The position numbers and the translations under genes were made by a program. A model generated the notes under the pieces. The model was not told where the DNA came from and ran no database searches. It saw nothing but the letters and a program-made list of their open reading frames with translations. A DNA stretch of 7,752 nucleotides from Amphritea sp. (GTDB taxonomy: Bacteria; Pseudomonadota; Gammaproteobacteria; Pseudomonadales; Balneatricaceae): contig JAGPUU010000368.1 in the NCBI GenBank assembly GCA_018067325.1, positions 1 to 7,752 on the forward strand. The letters are read 5' to 3'. Below, one piece after another: positions 1 to 6,017 of this stretch (positions are counted from its first letter, which is position 1; every line of letters starts with the position of its first letter).

Positions 1-698
1 TTCTGATGGATGCCGACCTGGGTCTGGCAAATGTTGATGTGTTGTTAGGGGTTAAAGCTGAGCGAGATATTTCAAATGTTCTGTCAGGCGAGTGCAGTCT
101 TAAAGATCTTCTGATAGAGGTGGATACTAATGTCAGGATAGTGCCGGCGGCTTCCGGTACGCAGGAAATGACGTCTCTGAGTGTGCATGAGCATTCTGAA
201 TTGATTCATGCATTCAGTGAAATCGCCGATGATCTTGATGTGTTGGTTATTGATACCGCCGCCGGTATCTCGGATGCAGTTGTGAGTTTTGTCAAAGCCG
301 CACAGGATGTAGTGGTTGTTGTTTGTGATGAGCCGACCTCTATAACGGATGCTTATGCGTTGATGAAGCTGCTGAATCGGGATTATAAAATGACCCGCTT
401 CCGAGTGCTGGCAAATATGGTTCGCTCTGAACAGGAAGGTCGGAACATGTATAGCAAGCTTCTGACGGTGACAGACAGGTTTCTTGATGTGACCCTTCAA
501 TACCTGGGGGCAATCCCTTATGATGAGGCAGTAAGAAAAGGGGTGAAGCAGCAACGTGCTGTTTTAAAAGCGTTTCCGAACAGTAAAGCGGCGTTGGCAT
601 ATAAGCAGTTGGCGACTAAGGTGGATGCCTGGCCAGTGCCCTCTAACCCTCGGGGGCATCTTGAATTTTTTGTCGAACGTTTGGTAAGTGGCGCCTGA
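1..698 (+). CDS. fleN: FleN/FlhG, MinD-like ATPase controlling flagellar number (5' end cut off by window edge)
   Basis: ParA/MinD-family ATPase that limits the number of polar flagella, in Pseudomonas by antagonising the master regulator FleQ; related FlhG proteins work with the GTPase FlhF at the pole. The reading frame is open from the left edge (first full codon at base 3). It enters at MDADLGLANVDVLLG, the switch/A' region that follows the P-loop in MinD proteins, so the KGGVGKT Walker A motif and about 45 residues lie upstream. Counting from that Met, LDVLVIDTAAGI (77-88) is the Walker B region, and VCDEPTSITDAYALMKLL (106-123) is typical of FleN/FlhG. The visible 230 residues plus the missing part match the usual length of about 275-280. 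The ATG at base 6 is internal and not the real start. The gene precedes fliA as in Pseudomonas and Vibrio. Identification is from motif recognition and context. Confidence 0.93.
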   Translation, partial: LMDADLGLANVDVLLGVKAERDISNVLSGECSLKDLLIEVDTNVRIVPAASGTQEMTSLSVHEHSELIHAFSEIADDLDVLVIDTAAGISDAVVSFVKAAQDVVVVVCDEPTSITDAYALMKLLNRDYKMTRFRVLANMVRSEQEGRNMYSKLLTVTDRFLDVTLQYLGAIPYDEAVRKGVKQQRAVLKAFPNSKAALAYKQLATKVDAWPVPSNPRGHLEFFVERLVSGA

Positions 699-723
699 AC
701 AACCGGAGTGCAGAGTATTCTCT

Positions 724-1434
724 ATGTATAATCAGCTTCAGTTTCGCTCAAGTCAGGAAATTATTGAGCAACATAGCACTTTGGTAAAACGAATTGCTCA
801 TCACTTGTTGGCGCGGTTGCCGAACACTGTTGTGTTGGAAGACCTGATTCAGGCGGGGATGGTTGGCTTGTTGGAGGCGGCTAAAAGATATGACGCCAGT
901 AAAGGGGCTAGCTTTGAAACATATGCGGGTATCCGTATCCGCGGGTCTATCATCGATGAGGTGCGCCGTGGAGACTGGACGCCGCGTTCGGTCCACCGAA
1001 ATGGTCGCCGGGTTTCGGAAGCTGTTCAGGTAATTGAAGCACGTACCGGCCGGGATGCCCAAGATGGGGAGGTTGCTGCTGAGCTTAATATCACTGTGAC
1101 CGAATATCATGCATTATTAAAAGATTCAGCTGAGAGTCGTCTGTTTAGTTTTGATAAACTCACCGGGCCTCAGGATGAAGGACCAGGAGAAACTATTGCT
1201 AGTAGTGCTCCCGATCCTTCTGAACAGTTTGAACAGGAAGATTTTGTTAAGGCAATCGCCCATGAAATTAAAGGCTTGCCGGAAAGAGAAAGGTTGGTGT
1301 TGTCTCTGTATTACGATCAGGAACTCAATCTGAAAGAGATTGGTAAGGTGATTGGTGTTAGTGAGTCCAGAGTTAGTCAGATACATAGTCAGGCGGCACT
1401 ACGTTTACGTAGTCGTTTAAAAGAGTGGCGGTAA
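724..1434 (+). CDS. fliA: FliA, flagellar RNA polymerase sigma factor (sigma-28)
   Basis: Sigma-70-family group 3 factor directing RNA polymerase to late flagellar and chemotaxis promoters; usually held inactive by the anti-sigma factor FlgM until the hook-basal body is complete. From the ATG at 724 the protein has 236 residues. Region 2 spans about 16-90, with DLIQAGMVGLLEA (40-52) and FETYAGIRIRGSIIDEVR (64-81); these are FliA hallmarks. Region 3 is about 95-140, and region 4 about 180-232, with a helix-turn-helix LKEIGKVIGVSESRVSQIHS (203-222). Start choice is uncertain. ATG 724 begins MYNQ, which matches the MYN found near the start of Pseudomonas FliA. An in-frame GTG at 688 would add 12 residues and overlap fleN by 11 bases, but I see no good Shine-Dalgarno before it. 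GGAG at 705-708 lies 15 bases before the ATG, which is rather far. Domains are complete and no frameshift is visible. Confidence 0.95.
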   Translation: MYNQLQFRSSQEIIEQHSTLVKRIAHHLLARLPNTVVLEDLIQAGMVGLLEAAKRYDASKGASFETYAGIRIRGSIIDEVRRGDWTPRSVHRNGRRVSEAVQVIEARTGRDAQDGEVAAELNITVTEYHALLKDSAESRLFSFDKLTGPQDEGPGETIASSAPDPSEQFEQEDFVKAIAHEIKGLPERERLVLSLYYDQELNLKEIGKVIGVSESRVSQIHSQAALRLRSRLKEWR

Positions 1435-1458
1435 AGATACAGGGGTGTATGCCTGCGT
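1432..1458 (+). promoter_or_regulatory. Possible weak sigma-28 (FliA) promoter for the cheY operon
   Basis: TAAAGATA (1432-1439) starts on the fliA stop codon, and GCCTGCGT (1451-1458) follows. Between TAAA and GCC there are exactly 15 bases, the spacing of the enterobacterial FliA consensus TAAA-N15-GCCGATAA. The -35-like half is good, but only the first three bases of the -10 half agree. It lies in the only gap of any size in the window (1435-1499). If real, it would let FliA boost the chemotaxis and motor genes just behind its own gene. The match could be chance. Confidence 0.25.
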
Positions 1459-1486
1459 TCTGAGTCCGTCGTATAGAGTTTGTGTT

Positions 1487-1493
1487 AGGAGGG
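1487..1493 (+). promoter_or_regulatory. Strong ribosome binding site that sets a TTG start for cheY
   Basis: AGGAGGG lies 6 bases before TTG 1500, an ideal distance. It falls inside the reading frame opened by the upstream GTG at 1482, so that start could not use it, and it is 18 bases from ATG 1512, too far for efficient use. The site therefore favours TTG 1500 as the cheY start. Confidence 0.75.
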
Positions 1494-1499
1494 ATTGTC

Positions 1500-1886
1500 T
1501 TGAATAAAGACATGAAAATTCTGGTAGTAGATGATTTCTCAACGATGCGGCGGATTATCAAAAATCTGTTACGTGATCTTGGTTTTACTAATATTGTTGA
1601 GGCCGATGACGGCGCAACAGCGTTACCTATTCTGAAGTCTGGGGGCGTTGATTTTCTAGTGACTGACTGGAATATGCCGAAGATGACCGGTCTGGATCTT
1701 TTGAAGCACGTACGGGCAGATCCAGAGTTACGACAGATTCCAATCCTAATGGTGACAGCAGAAGCTAAACGCGAACAGATCATCGCGGCCGCTCAGGCAG
1801 GTGTTAATGGCTATATTATTAAGCCCTTTACTGCAGGTGTGCTGAAGGAAAAAATCGATAAGATATTTGAACGTCTACAGGGCTAG
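1500..1886 (+). CDS. cheY: CheY, chemotaxis response regulator
   Basis: Single-domain receiver that takes phosphate from CheA and, when phosphorylated, binds the flagellar switch protein FliM to change the direction or pausing of rotation. From TTG 1500 it has 128 residues, the normal CheY length. Visible active-site residues: acidic pair D11/D12, phosphoacceptor D56 in VTDWNMP, T86 in [10 protein letters not shown], switch aromatic Y105, and K108 in the KPF motif. [18 protein letters not shown] (12-29) is typical of flagellar CheY in gammaproteobacteria. Start: TTG 1500 has the best-placed Shine-Dalgarno and gives MNKDMKIL, matching the LNKNMKIL beginning seen in Vibrio CheY-3. GTG 1482 and ATG 1512 are the alternatives. 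The stop codon overlaps the cheZ ribosome binding site, suggesting coupled translation, so CheY and its phosphatase are probably made in linked amounts. Confidence 0.96.
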   Translation: MNKDMKILVVDDFSTMRRIIKNLLRDLGFTNIVEADDGATALPILKSGGVDFLVTDWNMPKMTGLDLLKHVRADPELRQIPILMVTAEAKREQIIAAAQAGVNGYIIKPFTAGVLKEKIDKIFERLQG

Positions 1887-1890
1887 GAGG
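1884..1890 (+). promoter_or_regulatory. cheZ ribosome binding site overlapping the cheY stop codon
   Basis: TAGGAGG contains the cheY stop (TAG, 1884-1886) and a near-perfect Shine-Dalgarno, 5 bases before the cheZ ATG. A ribosome ending cheY covers this site, so translation of the two genes is probably coupled. This is seen directly; the coupling is inferred. Confidence 0.7.
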
Positions 1891-1895
1891 CGCTC

Positions 1896-2717
1896 ATGTC
1901 TGATATAGATGCGATTCAGGATCAACGTCGTTTTGAGTTAGAGTTGCAAACGCGTGCGGAAGAGTTAGTCGAGCTGCTGAAACAGGGTGACATACCTCAG
2001 GCGATGCAATCAGTACAACAATTAAACGAATTGAGGCATCAGGCGCTTTACCACGAAGTGGGGAAGCTCACTCGAGCTGTTCATGATGCAATCGTTGGCT
2101 TTACTGATGATGTTAGTAGTACCGAGTTATTACAAGATTCCAAGCATCATATAGCGTCTATATCTGATGCCAGTGATCGCCTTTCTTATGTGATTGAACT
2201 GACAGAAAGTAATGCGCATAAAACTATCGATCAGGTTGATGAATCATTACGGTTGGTTGAGCGGCTTCAACAGGGTTTTTTACACCGTAAGCAGCTGCTT
2301 GAGAAGTTATCTGTATTGAAAAGTGAAAAGCCAGAGCTCGCCGACTTACATCAACAGCTTTGTGATTACGCAGAAGACCACTCAGGTGCGTTAGTCGACC
2401 TTAAAGAGCGTCTGACATCGATTATGTTAGCTCAGGAATATCAAGATATTACCGGGCAGCTGATTAAACGAGTGATTCAGCTGGTTACGGATATTGAAGA
2501 TGAGTTAGTGGGTCTGATGGAAGTGGCATCGCGGGTTAATAGTCTTGGTGCTTTATCACCGGACTTACAAAGCGACTCACCTCAAGAGAACGAGAAAGAG
2601 AAACAGAAGCCGTCTGGAATAGAAGCTGAAGGTCCGCAAATGGCTGGCCGTAATAAAACTGAGGTCGCGTCCTGTCAGGATGATGTTGATGATCTCCTCT
2701 CCAGTCTAGGCTTTTAA
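1896..2717 (+). CDS. cheZ: CheZ, CheY-phosphate phosphatase
   Basis: Stimulates dephosphorylation of CheY-P, ending the motor signal. The protein is 273 residues and mostly helical, longer than the 214 of E. coli CheZ but close to the Pseudomonas type. The catalytic helix reads AQEYQDITGQLI (179-190); D184 and Q188 correspond to E. coli D143 and Q147, Q188 being the residue that positions attacking water. The C-terminal tail QDDVDDLLSSLGF (261-273) matches the known CheY-binding peptide. A charged, low-complexity linker (about 222-258, rich in E, K, S, P) tethers it to the helical core. The start ATG is preceded by AGGAGG (1885-1890) that overlaps the cheY stop, spacing 5 bases. CheZ is found mainly in beta- and gammaproteobacteria, which supports the taxonomic reading. 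The gene looks intact. Confidence 0.95.
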   Translation: MSDIDAIQDQRRFELELQTRAEELVELLKQGDIPQAMQSVQQLNELRHQALYHEVGKLTRAVHDAIVGFTDDVSSTELLQDSKHHIASISDASDRLSYVIELTESNAHKTIDQVDESLRLVERLQQGFLHRKQLLEKLSVLKSEKPELADLHQQLCDYAEDHSGALVDLKERLTSIMLAQEYQDITGQLIKRVIQLVTDIEDELVGLMEVASRVNSLGALSPDLQSDSPQENEKEKQKPSGIEAEGPQMAGRNKTEVASCQDDVDDLLSSLGF

Positions 2718-2729
2718 CGGGTATATCGT

Positions 2730-4889
2730 ATGTCCTTAGATGTTGATCAGGAAATTCTTGAAGATTTTTTAGTGGAAGCCGGAGAGATTTTAGAGCTGCT
2801 CTCGGAACAGTTGGTTGATCTCGAACAACATCCCGATGACAGAGAGTTGCTGAATGCAATTTTCCGGGGTTTTCACACCGTTAAAGGTGGTGCAGGTTTT
2901 TTGCAGCTCGATCCGATGGTCGATTGTTGTCATAGCGCCGAAAATCTTTTCGATCAGTTGCGCAATGACGCATTGAAAGTTTCGCAAGGGCTTATGGATC
3001 TTGTGCTTCAGGCACTGGATAGCGTTAACGCAATGTTTGAAGCAGTGCGTCAAGGGGATTATCCTGACGCTGCCGATCCTCAACTGCTGTCGGGCCTGAA
3101 TGCAATGGCTTTGGGGCAGGTAGCTGCATCAGTTCCCGTGGCCTCTCCTCAACCGGTAGTTTCACAGCAAACAGAAGCCGCAGTCAGTGCAGAATTTGAT
3201 CAATTAGTAGCAGACCTTGGGGGCGAAGAAATCTCCCAACCTACTGGGTCGGTCATATCAAATGACCTGATTACAGAAGACGAGTTTGATGATCTGCTTG
3301 AGCAACTACACGGGCCTACAGGTGCTCCGGGTGTAACAGTACAGCCATTGGTAACTATCGATTCAGACCTGATTACAGAAGATGAATTTGACAGCCTGCT
3401 GGATGAGCTCCATGGCCCCAGTGGCACGCCTGGACTTAATTCAGCTGTTGCCAGTTCTGCGGATGCTGAGTTTGACCAGCTATTGGGCGGAGGTACTCCG
3501 TCTGTGGTGCAGGCTTCTTCTGGGGTCCCTGTTGATCTGATTACTGATGATGAGTTTGAGCATTTGCTGGATGACCTTCAGGCAAGTGGGCAGGGAGCGT
3601 TTTCTCCGGGTACAGCTGCTGCGCCTGTCCCAGCTCCAACCCCAACCCCAGTCCCTGCTGTTCCTACAGAGCCGGTTAAGTCGAAAGCACCTGCTGCCCC
3701 TAAATCGCAGCAGGCAAAGCCGGTAGCGGAAAGTAATGTTCGGGTTGATACTCGCCTACTTGATCAGATTATGAATATGGTCGGTGAGTTGGTGCTGGTT
3801 CGAAACAGACTGGTCAGATTAGGTGCGGAAAAGGATGATGGCGATCTGAGTAAGGCGCTTGGGTCGCTGGATACGGTTACCGCTGACCTGCAGATGTCGG
3901 TTATGAAAACCCGAATGCAGCCGGTTAAGAAAGTCTTTGGACGCTTCCCGCGTCTGGTTCGTGATTTGTCACGCCAGCTTAATAAAGAAGTTAATCTGGA
4001 GTTGCGGGGAGAGGAAACTGATCTGGATAAAAACCTCGTAGAAGCATTGGCTGATCCCCTTATCCACTTAGTGCGTAATGCTATCGATCATGGTATCGAA
4101 GTGCCCGAAGTGCGCATCAGTAATGGTAAGCCTAGCCAGGGTCATGTGTTGCTCTCCGCAGAGCAGGAAGGGGATCATATCCTTCTGGTGATTGAGGATG
4201 ATGGCGCGGGAATGGACCCTGAAAAACTACGACAATTAGCGATTAAGCGGGGCATGCTTGATCCTGAAGCTGCGGGTCGTCTGAGTGATCATGAATGTTA
4301 TAACCTGATTTTTGCTGCTGGATTTTCCACAAAAGAACAGATCTCCGATGTTTCCGGGCGTGGCGTGGGTATGGATGTGGTGAAAACCAAGATTACCCAG
4401 CTAAATGGTAAACTTGATGTGGACTCCAATCTTGGGCTGGGGTCGCGTATTGAGATTCAGGTACCTCTGACGTTGGCAATTATGCCAACCTTGATGGTTC
4501 TGTTAGAAGGGCAGGCATTTGCCTTACCGCTTGTGAATGTAAATGAGATCTTTAATCTTAATCTTACTCAGATCAATATGGTTGAAGGTCAACAGGTTAT
4601 TATTGTTCGTGATAAGGCGATGCCTTTGTTTCATCTGAAACGCTGGTTATTGAAGGGGCATGAGAAAGAGCCTCTACCTGAAAATGGACATGTGGTGATC
4701 ACAAATATCGGTAATATGCAGGTTGCGTTTGTTGTTGATCAATTAGTGGGTCAGGAAGAGGTGGTGATAAAACCTCTGGGTTCCGTACTGCATGGTACTC
4801 CAGGTCTGTCTGGAGCAACGATTACCGGTGATGGAAAAATTGCACTCATTGTTGATATCCCTAGCTTGCTAAAGGCCTATGCTAGCTGA
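2730..4889 (+). CDS. cheA: CheA, chemotaxis sensor histidine kinase
   Basis: Cytoplasmic kinase of the receptor-CheW-CheA array; it autophosphorylates and feeds CheY and CheB. 719 residues. Domains: P1 HPt about 1-125, with phosphorylated H49 in FRGFHTVKGGAGFL; a long linker 126-335; P3 dimerisation about 336-400; P4 kinase about 401-580 with N box LIHLVRNAIDHG (444-455), G1 box DDGAGMD (490-496) and G2 box GRGVGMDVV (543-551); P5 CheW-like about 582-719. All catalytic boxes are intact. No recognisable P2 CheY-binding domain is visible. The linker instead carries five EFDxLL-type motifs and then a Pro/Ala-rich stretch (about 298-325). The start is 12 bases after the cheZ stop with only a weak Shine-Dalgarno, so it may depend on translation through cheZ. 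Length lies between E. coli CheA (654) and the longer Pseudomonas type. Confidence 0.97.
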   Translation: MSLDVDQEILEDFLVEAGEILELLSEQLVDLEQHPDDRELLNAIFRGFHTVKGGAGFLQLDPMVDCCHSAENLFDQLRNDALKVSQGLMDLVLQALDSVNAMFEAVRQGDYPDAADPQLLSGLNAMALGQVAASVPVASPQPVVSQQTEAAVSAEFDQLVADLGGEEISQPTGSVISNDLITEDEFDDLLEQLHGPTGAPGVTVQPLVTIDSDLITEDEFDSLLDELHGPSGTPGLNSAVASSADAEFDQLLGGGTPSVVQASSGVPVDLITDDEFEHLLDDLQASGQGAFSPGTAAAPVPAPTPTPVPAVPTEPVKSKAPAAPKSQQAKPVAESNVRVDTRLLDQIMNMVGELVLVRNRLVRLGAEKDDGDLSKALGSLDTVTADLQMSVMKTRMQPVKKVFGRFPRLVRDLSRQLNKEVNLELRGEETDLDKNLVEALADPLIHLVRNAIDHGIEVPEVRISNGKPSQGHVLLSAEQEGDHILLVIEDDGAGMDPEKLRQLAIKRGMLDPEAAGRLSDHECYNLIFAAGFSTKEQISDVSGRGVGMDVVKTKITQLNGKLDVDSNLGLGSRIEIQVPLTLAIMPTLMVLLEGQAFALPLVNVNEIFNLNLTQINMVEGQQVIIVRDKAMPLFHLKRWLLKGHEKEPLPENGHVVITNIGNMQVAFVVDQLVGQEEVVIKPLGSVLHGTPGLSGATITGDGKIALIVDIPSLLKAYAS
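3189..3584 (+). repeat. Five spaced EFDxLL-type motifs in the CheA linker, including a 34-residue tandem duplication
   Basis: In-frame protein repeats in cheA. The EFD/EFE cores start at CheA residues 155, 185, 219, 247 and 275, spaced 30, 34, 28 and 28. Three are long copies: DLITEDEFDDLLEQLHG (3264-3314), DLITEDEFDSLLDELHG (3366-3416) and DLITDDEFEHLLDDLQA (3534-3584). Two are short: AEFDQLVADLGG (3189-3224) and AEFDQLLGGG (3465-3494). The first two long copies also share the following GP-x-G-x-PG segment and have 17 identical bases at their start (3264-3280 and 3366-3382), which indicates a 102-base tandem duplication that has since diverged. Between motifs the sequence is S/T/P/V-rich and looks disordered. 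Confidence 0.85.
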
Positions 4890-4925
4890 GCATCGTAACT
4901 ATAGATTCAGGTGCCGGAGAGCTGT

Positions 4926-6017
4926 ATGACAGTTCGAGTTTTAGTGGTTGATGATTCGGTTTTTTTTCGTAACCGAATCAGTCAGATGTTGGCTGCCCAT
5001 CCTGATATTCAGGTGATTGATACGGCTAAGAATGGAAAAGAGGCTGTTGATAAAGTAAAGCGGCTGAATCCTGACGTTGTCACCATGGATATTGAAATGC
5101 CGGAAATGGACGGTATAACAGCGCTTAAGCTGATAATGGCTGAGCACCCTTGCCAAGTGGTGATGCTCTCTTCGCTGACTCAACGTAGTGCCGCTGTGAC
5201 TCTCGAAGCTCTGGCGCTGGGTGCTGTCGACTATATGGAAAAGGATGCTCGTGCCTGGGTGGCAGATTCTACTGTCATCGGTGCGACTCTGGTTGAAAAA
5301 ATTATCGCCGTGGGTGGGCAAAAGAGAAGCGCAAGTCGCTCTGTTTTATCAATCAAACCTGAAGTTAAACAAGCCTCTAGCCCCAGTAACGCTAAGCTAA
5401 CTGATATTGATAACACTGCATCAGCTGATGCTCTGCCAAAGGTGCCCGACTGTAAAATTGTCACTATTGGCTCTTCCACCGGTGGGCCTGCTGCATTGCA
5501 ACATGTTCTTACAGGATTACCGGCAAGTTTCCCTGTGCCGATTCTATTGACCCAGCATATGCCTAAAGCCTTTACTTCTGTGTTTGCCCGCCGTCTTAAT
5601 GACCTCTGTGCAATAGAAGTCAAAGAGGCTGAAGACGGTGATCAATTATTGCCGGGGTGTGCCTACCTGGCACCGGGAGGGCAGCAGATGATTATTGACC
5701 CCGCTAATTCATCCAGGCTTATTATTCGTGAAAGTGATGAGCGTATGACGTATAAACCGAGTGTTGACCTGACTTTCGCCTCTGTTGCAAAAGGATATGG
5801 TTCGCGGGTTTTAGCCGTTGTTTTAACCGGTATGGGGGCGGATGGTTGTGAAGGCGCCAGAGTTTTAAAAAAATCTGGCGCTTGTGTTTGGGCTCAGGAT
5901 AAAGACAGTAGTACTATTTTTGGTATGCCAAAGGCTGTTATTACAGCAGAGCTGGCAGACGCCGTGCTTAATCTAGATAATATCAAACAGACTTTAACTC
6001 GCTGGGGACAACGATGA
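4926..6017 (+). CDS. cheB: CheB, receptor-modification protein-glutamate methylesterase
   Basis: Removes methyl groups from, and deamidates, chemoreceptor glutamates/glutamines to give adaptation; activated by phosphate from CheA. From ATG 4926 it has 363 residues. Receiver domain about 1-125, with D9/D10, phosphoacceptor D55 in VVTMDIEMPEMDG and K106 in YMEKDA; linker about 130-172; methylesterase about 175-363. The catalytic triad is visible: S184 in GSSTGGP, H211 in TQHMP and D306 in GMGADG. GGAGAG (4916-4921) sits just before ATG 4926, which makes it preferable to the in-frame GTG at 4911 that would add five residues. The partner methyltransferase cheR is absent here; in related bacteria it lies in another flagellar cluster. 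The last four bases overlap the motC start as ATGA. The 8-T run at 4960-4967 falls in the V-F-F codons right after the acidic pocket; the frame is intact. Confidence 0.96.
   Translation: MTVRVLVVDDSVFFRNRISQMLAAHPDIQVIDTAKNGKEAVDKVKRLNPDVVTMDIEMPEMDGITALKLIMAEHPCQVVMLSSLTQRSAAVTLEALALGAVDYMEKDARAWVADSTVIGATLVEKIIAVGGQKRSASRSVLSIKPEVKQASSPSNAKLTDIDNTASADALPKVPDCKIVTIGSSTGGPAALQHVLTGLPASFPVPILLTQHMPKAFTSVFARRLNDLCAIEVKEAEDGDQLLPGCAYLAPGGQQMIIDPANSSRLIIRESDERMTYKPSVDLTFASVAKGYGSRVLAVVLTGMGADGCEGARVLKKSGACVWAQDKDSSTIFGMPKAVITAELADAVLNLDNIKQTLTRWGQR

Noticed and set aside
84..600. Long reverse-strand open frames opposite fleN
   Set aside because: They lie wholly within a well-recognised fleN frame, have no family resemblance and show composition expected of antisense shadows.
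1435..1499. Terminator or small RNA in the fliA-cheY gap
   Set aside because: No stem-loop followed by a T run could be found, and 65 bases ending in a ribosome binding site leave little room.
1373..1783. Reverse-strand open frame of 136 codons across the fliA-cheY junction
   Set aside because: It is antisense to conserved coding sequence on both sides, the translated sequence has no recognisable domain, and no ribosome binding site stands out.
3627..3660. Short CCAACC-like repeat in the Pro-rich part of the CheA linker as a phase-variable microsatellite
   Set aside because: Only about three imperfect six-base units are present, and length changes would stay in frame; it is best read as a Pro/Thr linker.
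4890..4925. Promoter between cheA and cheB
   Set aside because: The 36 bases hold no convincing sigma-70, sigma-54 or sigma-28 pair; only the cheB Shine-Dalgarno is clear.
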